Made by a program: the position numbers and the translations under genes. From contig JASEHP010000104.1 of assembly GCA_030018605.1 (NCBI GenBank), positions 1 to 5,897 of the forward strand: 5,897 nucleotides of DNA. The letters run 5' to 3'. Source of the stretch: Thermodesulfovibrionales bacterium. Lineage in GTDB: Bacteria > Nitrospirota > Thermodesulfovibrionia > Thermodesulfovibrionales > UBA1546. Within the stretch, counting starts at the first letter, position 1. Each line of letters opens with the position of its first letter. This document shows positions 1 to 5,841 of the stretch, piece after piece. The notes beneath the pieces are model-generated. The model saw nothing but the letters and a program-made list of their open reading frames with translations, was not told where the DNA came from and ran no database searches.

Positions 1-1
1 T

Positions 2-64
2 GGTGGGACTAACTTTAAACTCAAAATAGTTGTTCCGAAAATGTCGAGCAGGACAAAAGCATAA
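2..64 (+). CDS. C-terminal tail of an upstream gene (partial; possible sensor histidine kinase)
   Basis: This frame is open from the window edge to a TAA at 62-64 and reads GGTNFKLKIVVPK followed by MSSRTKA. The pattern G-G-T-x-F-x-hydrophobic-x-hydrophobic, ending in a Pro, resembles the last beta-strand of the HATPase domain of histidine kinases, where the ATP-lid side ends in a G-T-x-F-x-hydrophobic-x-hydrophobic-P motif. Only 20 codons are visible, so the kinase assignment is a guess. That the stretch is coding at all rests on the open frame and the protein-like composition. The stop lies 43 nt before the next start codon, so the upstream gene could belong to the same transcription unit. 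Confidence 0.4.
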   Translation, partial: GGTNFKLKIVVPKMSSRTKA

Positions 65-86
65 GCCCTGATGCTGGAAAACTCAA

Positions 87-94
87 AGGGAGGT
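87..94 (+). promoter_or_regulatory. Ribosome binding site of the transglutaminase-like gene, long spacing
   Basis: AGGGAGGT is a strong Shine-Dalgarno match but lies 13 nt before the ATG at 108, longer than the usual 5-9 nt. The start is still fixed: an in-frame TAG at 96-98 excludes any earlier start, and only GAG and AAA codons lie between. A TTG at 100-102 is better spaced but is out of frame and reaches a stop after three codons. Confidence 0.6.
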
Positions 95-107
95 TTAGTT
101 TGAGAAA

Positions 108-1763
108 ATGAAAAGATTATCAGGCATATATCCCTTGTGTTTTTTATTAATTCTGATTTTCTATAATCCGGCCCATGCCAAGACCCTTATTCTTGACGGA
201 GATCTGGAAAGCAGGATAAAGACGTCGCAGCAGATAAGCTTTGACGTCCAGCAGAGCGTAAAATCACTAACTTTTAAATTTGCCCTTCCAACTGAATTTT
301 CCAATAAGGCAACGTCGCAGGGCGTTGACAGCTTGAATATAAAGTTTACGCCTGAACCGGTGTCAGTTGTTGACGATATAGATAAATTCGGCAACAGGTT
401 TAAGAAAGTCAGGTGGGAGAATTTAAGGCAGAGTGTCAGCGTCACAGTATCATTCAATGCCAGCATAAGAGCAGAACTGCGCTCTATGGACAGCAATGCC
501 CCGTTCCCTTTAAGCGGAATATCAGGCAATGACGCTGTATTTCTCAAACCGACACAGATGGTTCAGAGCGACAACGAAGAAATCATTGCTCTTTCAAGGA
601 AGCTTACAGGCAATGCAAGGACAACCTACGATGCCGTGAATGCCGTTCTTAACTGGGTTGCCGACAATGTTAAGTATGTCTATAACCCCCCGCAGTATGA
701 TGCAATGTATACATTGAAAACAGGCAAAGGAAACTGCCAGAACTTTGCGCATCTTTCAATGGCTTTGCTCAGGGCTGCAGGAATTCCTTCAAGGATTGTA
801 GGCGGCATCAGCCTTAAGCGGCAATGGAAGGTTCCTGTTGAAAACGGTTACCTTGTGCAGGACATGGGGCAGGGTGGCCATGCATGGATGGAGATATTTT
901 TCCCTGATCTGGGATGGCTTTCCTATGATCCCCAACAGTCAAGGCAGTTCACCTCAACAAGGCATATCAAGCAGACGCACGGACTGGATTCAAAGGATAT
1001 TAATGACTCATGGTCTGCATCGCCTTATCTGCCCAATTACAATGAAAACATAGAGGCGGTTTTTACCAATGACGAAACAAATATAAAACTAAGGGCGTCA
1101 AAGAGCGCTCCTGTAGCTTACATTATGAGCAATAATCTCATGGCAAAAACAATTGCTCCTGAAAAACCGCTGCCGCCGATAATAGTAAAACCAGAACCTC
1201 CAGTTAAGCCTCCTCCTAAAAAGAAAGGCATTGTTGAATTCGGCAATATGGAATTCCCGACTCTTGTTGACGCCTATCAGACTGTTGGCAATGTTGCTAC
1301 GAGGATTCTTGATAAAGAGACTGCAGAGTACGTAACATCACGCTATGTTTATGCACAGGCATTTTCCATAGAAGATAAAATGGCCATGCATACTGTTTCG
1401 CTTGCAATGAGAAAATTCGGAGGCGACGGCACACTCTACGTTGATGTTGTAAAAGATGAAGATGGCAGGCCAGGTCTTTCTGGCGAAAGGTCTTTGCTTG
1501 TCCCTTTAAGCAGTATAAAGCCCCGGCCCGGGTATTACTGGATTGATTTTGCATTTGCCATGCCTAATGAGCCATCGCCCGTTCTCAATCCCGGCAGATA
1601 CTGGATAATCATCAGGCATTCAGGAGAGGCAATAGTAAACTGGTTTTATATCCCGGGAAATTCTTTCGGGGACGGCGATGACACACGTTCAACAGTGAAG
1701 GGCTACAAATGGGAAGACCTGCTGAACTATGATTTCGTGTTTAAGGTAAGGGGAAGAATATAA
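108..1763 (+). CDS. Secreted transglutaminase-like cysteine enzyme with C-terminal beta-sandwich
   Basis: This is a predicted periplasmic or secreted enzyme of the transglutaminase-like (papain-fold) superfamily, which in bacteria mostly act as peptidases or amide-forming enzymes. Residues 1-24 form a Sec signal peptide (hydrophobic core about 9-19, cleavage after A22-H23-A24). Residues 26-145 look like an all-beta domain. The catalytic core is about 155-276, with nucleophile Cys210 in GKGNCQNFAHL, His258 in GGHAWMEIFFPDLGW and Asp274 in LSYDP. These are in the canonical order and spacing, so the enzyme is probably active. A Pro/Lys-rich linker (351-373) leads to a second beta-rich domain (about 405-550). 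It has the look of carbohydrate-binding-like jelly-rolls found on secreted proteins: M-RKFGGDGTLYVDVV, then GRYWIIIRHSGEAIVNWFY, ending in YDFVFKVRG. The stop overlaps the next start by 1 nt, which indicates operonic expression. Superfamily and triad are clear; substrate and exact reaction are unknown. Confidence 0.9.
   Translation: MKRLSGIYPLCFLLILIFYNPAHAKTLILDGDLESRIKTSQQISFDVQQSVKSLTFKFALPTEFSNKATSQGVDSLNIKFTPEPVSVVDDIDKFGNRFKKVRWENLRQSVSVTVSFNASIRAELRSMDSNAPFPLSGISGNDAVFLKPTQMVQSDNEEIIALSRKLTGNARTTYDAVNAVLNWVADNVKYVYNPPQYDAMYTLKTGKGNCQNFAHLSMALLRAAGIPSRIVGGISLKRQWKVPVENGYLVQDMGQGGHAWMEIFFPDLGWLSYDPQQSRQFTSTRHIKQTHGLDSKDINDSWSASPYLPNYNENIEAVFTNDETNIKLRASKSAPVAYIMSNNLMAKTIAPEKPLPPIIVKPEPPVKPPPKKKGIVEFGNMEFPTLVDAYQTVGNVATRILDKETAEYVTSRYVYAQAFSIEDKMAMHTVSLAMRKFGGDGTLYVDVVKDEDGRPGLSGERSLLVPLSSIKPRPGYYWIDFAFAMPNEPSPVLNPGRYWIIIRHSGEAIVNWFYIPGNSFGDGDDTRSTVKGYKWEDLLNYDFVFKVRGRI
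1749..1756 (+). promoter_or_regulatory. Ribosome binding site inside the end of the transglutaminase-like gene
   Basis: The purine run AGGGGAAG lies within the last codons of the preceding gene, 6 nt before the ATG at 1763. Together with the TAATG overlap at 1761-1765 it supports this start and translational coupling. Confidence 0.55.
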
Positions 1764-2230
1764 TGAATGTGCGAGTTTTATGCTCTATATTCGTTTTTTT
1801 ATTTATGTTTACGGCTTACGCCTTGCCTGCTGAGAAGGCACAGAAACAAAGTCCTCCTTTATCTAAGGAAGAGATTCAAAAATTAAAAGATATAGCAGTT
1901 ATTGTCGCGGGAGAAATAACAAGAAGAGGCATAAAGTCTGTTATAGTAACGGATTTTAAGGATATTGGCGGCAAACCTTCAAAAGCCGGCAAAACAGCTT
2001 CAGTTGAATTCAGGAAGCAGATAGAAACAATTGGCAAGACAAATTTTACAGTTGTGGACAGTCGATACGACTCGCAACCGAGCGGAGGAGGCGCTTTGGT
2101 TACCGGAATGTTTCTTCCGTTTAAGGGCGGCGATAAATGGAGGCTGGACATAAAGGTTTTATCGCCTGACAACAGGCTTATTACGTCCTACAGCGCATTT
2201 TATAGAAAGGCAAAAGGAGTGAAAAAATGA
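1763..2230 (+). CDS. Small secreted protein with a shortened CsgG/FlgO-like domain
   Basis: The product has 155 residues. Residues 1-20 form a Sec signal peptide with likely cleavage after A18-Y19-A20. Cys7 sits too early in the hydrophobic core to be a lipobox, so the mature protein is probably soluble in the periplasm. The mature part carries the landmarks of the CsgG/FlgO/LpoB-like alpha/beta fold: a first strand and turn at 58-73 (KSVIVTDFKDIGGKPS), a helix at about 75-90, a second strand FTVVDSR (95-101), then ALVTGMF (111-117) and WRLDIKVLSPDNRLI (126-140). Compared with the next gene's product, it lacks about 25 residues between the VVDSR and TG strands, where related proteins carry the conserved E-x-x-L-S-x-S-G-L helix and the LGK-x-x-x-AD motif. 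It could be a minimal partner or regulator of its neighbour. Start and stop overlap both neighbours (1 nt and 4 nt). Expression as a real gene is very likely; function is unknown. Confidence 0.82.
   Translation: MNVRVLCSIFVFLFMFTAYALPAEKAQKQSPPLSKEEIQKLKDIAVIVAGEITRRGIKSVIVTDFKDIGGKPSKAGKTASVEFRKQIETIGKTNFTVVDSRYDSQPSGGGALVTGMFLPFKGGDKWRLDIKVLSPDNRLITSYSAFYRKAKGVKK
2213..2219 (+). promoter_or_regulatory. Ribosome binding site of the CsgG/FlgO-like lipoprotein gene
   Basis: AAAGGAG lies 7 nt before the ATG at 2227, a near-ideal site embedded in the end of the preceding gene. It confirms the start within the ATGA overlap at 2227-2230. Confidence 0.75.
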
Positions 2231-3504
2231 AGATATTTCTTTCAGTTCTGACGGCAATATTTTTTTTGACAAGCTGCGCTGCTGTCAAACCTTCCGGAGA
2301 GGGCGAACAGATTGAGCGGGTGAGTCTTCAATATGTAGAGGCAACGGTCCAGAGCGTTTCAGGAAATGAAATCATCTTGTCTCTAAAACTTCCTGAATTC
2401 AAAAAGACTCCCGATATCCCCATAAGCGAAATTGCGCAGCAGGTTGTCCAGAAAAGTCTTTTTCTTGAGGGAATAAAAACGGACATAAACGGCGCTCCTG
2501 CTGTTATAAAAGAAGTGCGCGGAAATACTGTCATTATCGCCCTTGAAAAACCCCAGGCGTATGCCGCAGGCGCAGCATTAAAATTAAAAATTCCGAAGAA
2601 GATAATCGCCATAACGGATTTTGAGGTCATTAAAGGAAAGGAAAAAGAAGCAGGAAGAGTAACACTTGAGGGACTGACTTCCATGCTTATTGACTCAGGG
2701 CATTTCACTGTTGTTGAGAGGTCAAAACTAAAGACGATAATGAATGAACTTGAACTGAGCCTGAGCGGACTTACAAAAGAGACTCCTGAAAAAGTGCTTG
2801 GCAAACTATTTATGGCAGACATTATTCTTACAGGCACGCTTGCTGAAATCGGCGGGACATGGGACATAAACCTCAGGCTTGTCAATGTCAGGACAGGCGA
2901 GGCAATGGCTGCAATCACAGTAAGGACACCTCTGTTTAAGCCGACAGAACTGAGAGACGCAAGCGCTATGAATGAGGATTTCGAAAAGGAAGTTGTGGAG
3001 CCTTCGTGGAGGATAGGATACAGGGCAAAGGGTGTTTCTCTTGTAAAGATGGATATATCACAAGGGGCTGAAGACTCAAAACATTCACTTATGGTGGACT
3101 TTGACTTTACAAAGGCAGTGAGGGATGTATTTGCCGGTGCAGAAAATAGGAAAAAGCGTGACCTATCCTTATTCGCTGGCATAGAGTTTTATGTGAAAGC
3201 AGACATTCCTCTCACAGGCCATTTCAACCTCCTAATTTCTGACAGTGATAACCCGAATATTATAGACGCCTGGGTTGCGGATTTTGAGATCGATACTATG
3301 TGGAAGGTTGTTAGAATTCCTTTGGAACATCTGACCATAGGACGAGGTTGGATAAAGGAGGGTGCTGAGAGACACGGCGCCAAACCGGGCAAGCAAATTT
3401 TGGATATAAGCCGTGTCGAAGGGATGCGTATTGGCGCTCACAGCAAACATAATCCACCTGTCAAGGGGACGATGTGGATAGACAATGTTCGTTTTTACAG
3501 GTAA
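2227..3504 (+). CDS. CsgG/FlgO-like lipoprotein with C-terminal CBM11/CIA30-like beta-sandwich
   Basis: The product is a predicted outer-membrane lipoprotein of 425 residues. The lipobox is L14-T15-S16-Cys17; residue 18 is Ala, not Asp, so nothing argues for inner-membrane retention by the E. coli rule. Residues 35-122 form a beta-rich domain with two similar halves (VEATVQSVSGNEIILSL at 37-53, PAVIKEVRGNTVIIALEKP at 91-109). Residues 126-234 are a complete CsgG/FlgO-type domain: IIAITDF, HFTVVERSKL, NELELSLSGLTKETPEKVLG, ADIILTGTL and WDINLRLVNVRTGEAMAA. It lacks room for the membrane-spanning hairpins of the CsgG pore, so FlgO-like accessory lipoprotein is the better comparison. Residues about 262-425 are a second beta-sandwich. 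Its ending (MWKVVRIPLEHL, then LDISRVEGMRIGA, then GTMWIDNVRFYR) matches the strand pattern of CBM11/CIA30-type galactose-binding-like folds. It is probably co-translated with the preceding gene. The ligand, whether glycan or protein, cannot be told. Confidence 0.87.
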   Translation: MKIFLSVLTAIFFLTSCAAVKPSGEGEQIERVSLQYVEATVQSVSGNEIILSLKLPEFKKTPDIPISEIAQQVVQKSLFLEGIKTDINGAPAVIKEVRGNTVIIALEKPQAYAAGAALKLKIPKKIIAITDFEVIKGKEKEAGRVTLEGLTSMLIDSGHFTVVERSKLKTIMNELELSLSGLTKETPEKVLGKLFMADIILTGTLAEIGGTWDINLRLVNVRTGEAMAAITVRTPLFKPTELRDASAMNEDFEKEVVEPSWRIGYRAKGVSLVKMDISQGAEDSKHSLMVDFDFTKAVRDVFAGAENRKKRDLSLFAGIEFYVKADIPLTGHFNLLISDSDNPNIIDAWVADFEIDTMWKVVRIPLEHLTIGRGWIKEGAERHGAKPGKQILDISRVEGMRIGAHSKHNPPVKGTMWIDNVRFYR

Positions 3505-3555
3505 GGGCAAGTTGAAGAATCAGGGAATAATTTTACCGGTTCAAGGAGAAAATTT
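3505..3555 (+). other. Short intergenic spacer in the operon
   Basis: These 51 nt are the only real gap between the four genes. They contain the ribosome binding site of the last gene but no inverted repeat with a T-run and no convincing -35/-10 pair. Transcription most likely reads through from the preceding gene. Confidence 0.5.
3543..3548 (+). promoter_or_regulatory. Ribosome binding site of the GNA1162-like mosaic lipoprotein gene
   Basis: AAGGAG lies 7 nt before the ATG at 3556, a strong site at ideal distance. The lipoprotein signal begins directly at this ATG, which confirms the start. Confidence 0.8.
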
Positions 3556-5841
3556 ATGAAAAAGATTTTTTTGTTTTTGTTGATTCTTTTTCTTTCCATA
3601 TCCATTTCGTCATGCGCACCGACAGATGCGATAAAAAAAGACACGCCTGAAGCGAAGACTGTTGCTGAAGAAGAACTTCCCAAAACCGTTGCGGTCCTGC
3701 CGTTTCAGAACGATACGGATGAACGAGGAATTGCAAATCAGGTCAGAAAGGCTTTTTACAACCATTTCAGCTCCAAACCCTACAGGGATATTGAGCCTAC
3801 AATCATAGATGAAAAAATCGTTCACATGGAAAAATCTACAGGCAAGACTGTCCTTGAAATGAAACCTGCTGAGGTATGCCAGTCGCTCGGATGTGACGGG
3901 TTGGTATATGGCAGGATCACTGATTTTAAAAAAGTTTACGCTGCAGTTTATTCCCAGCTTGGCGTTGAAGCCGAGGTATGGATAGTGAATACAAAAACAG
4001 GGAAAGAGGTATTAAGGTTAAAGGACGCTGTACGGTACCACGAAGGCAGTATTCCCATATCTCCGCTTGGATTGATTATGACTGCCGTGTCAGCAGCAAT
4101 GAACCTCAGGGAGATTCAGCAGATAAGGCTTGTAAATGAGCTTGCACACAAGTTCAATGAGAAAATACCGTCTCCATCGGGAATGGCCGCTGAGGACAGG
4201 CCTGTAATTAAAGAAGTGCTGACTAATATAAAAGAAGGGCCGTTCGGCAAAGGGAAGATAATCAGGGCCGGGCTTGAGGGCGACAAGTCAATGGTGGCAA
4301 TGTTTGACATAGGCAATTACAAAAAGAATATTCTTATGAAGGAGGTAAAGCCGGGAATTTATACCGGCGAATACCTTGTGCTGCCCGGAGATAACATAAA
4401 AGACATGCCTATCGTTGTTTCGCTAAAAAAGCCCGGCGGATATGAAAGCCAGTGGATTGATGTAAGCGGCTTTGTGACTATTGATACCACTCCGCCCCCT
4501 CAGGTTAAAGGCGTAAGGGCCAAGGGATTTCACGACAGAATTGAAATTGCATGGGAGCAGCTAAAGAATATATCTGACCTCGCAGGATATAAAGTCCTAA
4601 GAAGCGAACAGCCTCTGAGCGGATATGCCGCGATAGCGAAACTGGAAGTCAGCGCCTTTGAAGATAAAGCAGCCATGCCCGGAAAGATTTACTATTATAA
4701 GGTTTCGGCATTTGACAGGACGGGAAATGAATCAGACCTGCACGACCCTCTCATGGCCTCTCTTGTATCCAAGGAACCTGTTCCGCTGTCAGGCGAACTA
4801 AAGAAGGATACTGTCCTGTCGGGAATTTATATCGTAAAGAGCAGCCTCACGGTCCCTAAAGGCTTATCTCTGACAATAGAGCCTGAAACCCGGATTATGT
4901 TTGATGAAAATGCATCTCTTAATGTGCATGGCAAAATGATTGTCAGCGGAAAAGAATCTCCGGTTGAACTTATCCCTGCAGGAGATAAAAAATGGAGGGG
5001 CGTAGCTGCCGAGGGAGCCAACATTGCTGCCAGCGGTTTCCGCATCAAAGGCGCAGCAACTGCAATGCTTTTGAGAAACACAGGGGGATTAATGGAAAAC
5101 GGCGTAATCACAGACAGTAATATCGGAGTTTTTGTGTCAGGCACACCGTCTGTTGCAATGAAAGGCTTAACAATCTCAGGAAATAAAACAGGGATTGAAC
5201 TTCAGCAGACAGATGCAAAGATTCTCCATGCAAATATATTTCAGAATGCCGAAGGCATTCGCATAAAAGGCTTTTCAGGCGAGATAAAGGACAATAATAT
5301 TTTTGATAACGAAAAGAATATCTCATCCGAGACGGGCATAAAAATTGCCGCAAACTACCTCGGTTCTGTAAACATAGATGAGATGAAGATAAGCGGTGTC
5401 GGATTGACAAAGACATATGATAATAAGGTTCCTGACGGCAAGATCGTAGATGCTATTTCCAACCCCTATACAAACCTGAACCATGAAGAACGCCAGAAAA
5501 AAGCAGCAGAGATTTTGGTTGAAGCAGGGGGTTATTTCAGGCAGAGGAATTACGGCAAGGCGGTTACTCTTTTTGAAGAAGCCTTGAAAGCTCTTCCTAC
5601 AGCTGACACGTATTATTACATTGCGCTTTGTTATCAGGAAATGAAAGAAGACGAGAAGGCCCTGAGATATTTAAAAGAAGGCGTTGAGAAGTTCCCGAAG
5701 GATTCCACGCTTCAAAAGTCCCTCGGTCTTATGTATTACCAGAAGGGCAAAGACGCCGAAGCAAAAAAGGCGTTTGAAGAAGTGCTGCGTCTCAGCCCTG
5801 AAGACAGACAGGTGAAGTTTTTGCTTGAGAGGATGAAATAA
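3556..5841 (+). CDS. Mosaic lipoprotein: GNA1162 (DUF799)-like, Ig-like, FN3, beta-helix and TPR domains
   Basis: The product is a predicted outer-membrane lipoprotein of 761 residues (lipobox I17-S18-S19-Cys20, then Ala). Residues 42-205 match the GNA1162/DUF799 family: TVAVLPFQNDTDERG, PAEVCQSLGCDGLVYGRITD, FKKVYAAVYSQLGVEAEVWI, RYHEGSIPISPLGL and NLREIQQIRLVNELAHKF. Residues about 215-312 look like an Ig-like beta domain (MFDIG, then VKPGIYTGEYLVLPGDNI, ending TIDTTPP). Residues 313-405 are a fibronectin type III domain (DRIEIAWEQ, LAGYKVLRS, KIYYYKVSAFDRTGNES). Residues about 415-605 have the repeating short-strand pattern of a right-handed beta-helix, some seven or eight coils (LTISGNKTGIELQQ, NIFQNAEGIRIKG, NNIFDNEKNI). 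Residues 645-751 hold about three TPRs (YFRQRNYGKAVTLFEEALK; YYIALCYQEMKEDEKALRYL; GLMYYQKGKDAEAKKAFEEV). Family members are normally about 220 residues, so this one is greatly extended. No catalytic residues of beta-helix enzymes are evident, so a scaffold or assembly role is more likely than polysaccharide cleavage. It is the last gene of the run. Confidence 0.9.
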   Translation: MKKIFLFLLILFLSISISSCAPTDAIKKDTPEAKTVAEEELPKTVAVLPFQNDTDERGIANQVRKAFYNHFSSKPYRDIEPTIIDEKIVHMEKSTGKTVLEMKPAEVCQSLGCDGLVYGRITDFKKVYAAVYSQLGVEAEVWIVNTKTGKEVLRLKDAVRYHEGSIPISPLGLIMTAVSAAMNLREIQQIRLVNELAHKFNEKIPSPSGMAAEDRPVIKEVLTNIKEGPFGKGKIIRAGLEGDKSMVAMFDIGNYKKNILMKEVKPGIYTGEYLVLPGDNIKDMPIVVSLKKPGGYESQWIDVSGFVTIDTTPPPQVKGVRAKGFHDRIEIAWEQLKNISDLAGYKVLRSEQPLSGYAAIAKLEVSAFEDKAAMPGKIYYYKVSAFDRTGNESDLHDPLMASLVSKEPVPLSGELKKDTVLSGIYIVKSSLTVPKGLSLTIEPETRIMFDENASLNVHGKMIVSGKESPVELIPAGDKKWRGVAAEGANIAASGFRIKGAATAMLLRNTGGLMENGVITDSNIGVFVSGTPSVAMKGLTISGNKTGIELQQTDAKILHANIFQNAEGIRIKGFSGEIKDNNIFDNEKNISSETGIKIAANYLGSVNIDEMKISGVGLTKTYDNKVPDGKIVDAISNPYTNLNHEERQKKAAEILVEAGGYFRQRNYGKAVTLFEEALKALPTADTYYYIALCYQEMKEDEKALRYLKEGVEKFPKDSTLQKSLGLMYYQKGKDAEAKKAFEEVLRLSPEDRQVKFLLERMK

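Noticed and set aside
71..103. A 10-codon frame starting ATG at 71 and ending TGA at 101-103
   Set aside because: It has no ribosome binding site before it, is very short, and contains the next gene's own Shine-Dalgarno. It is probably chance, though a leader peptide cannot be formally excluded.
2328..3182. A 284-codon open frame on the minus strand opposite the CsgG/FlgO-like gene
   Set aside because: It lies wholly within a well-supported gene, its translation is Ser/Phe/Ile-rich without recognisable domain motifs, and no ribosome binding site was evident. It is most easily explained as an antisense shadow of the real frame.
2227..3504. Calling the lipoprotein a true CsgG curli secretion channel
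   Set aside because: The core domain of about 110 residues has the shared fold but no space for the CsgG membrane-spanning hairpins, and no curli subunit genes are present in the window.
1763..3504. Assigning the pair to flagellar FlgO/FlgP/FlgT
   Set aside because: Similarity is at the level of the shared domain only. No flagellar gene lies in the window and the C-terminal beta-sandwich is foreign to FlgO.
3505..3555. An internal promoter before the last gene
   Set aside because: No -35/-10 pair with acceptable spacing was found in the 51 nt. The strong ribosome binding site alone explains expression from the upstream transcript.
4798..5370. Beta-helix region as a pectate-lyase or other polysaccharide-degrading enzyme
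   Set aside because: No conserved Asp/Arg catalytic cluster of such enzymes could be seen, and the helix is embedded in a lipoprotein with FN3 and TPR domains, which suits a scaffold better.
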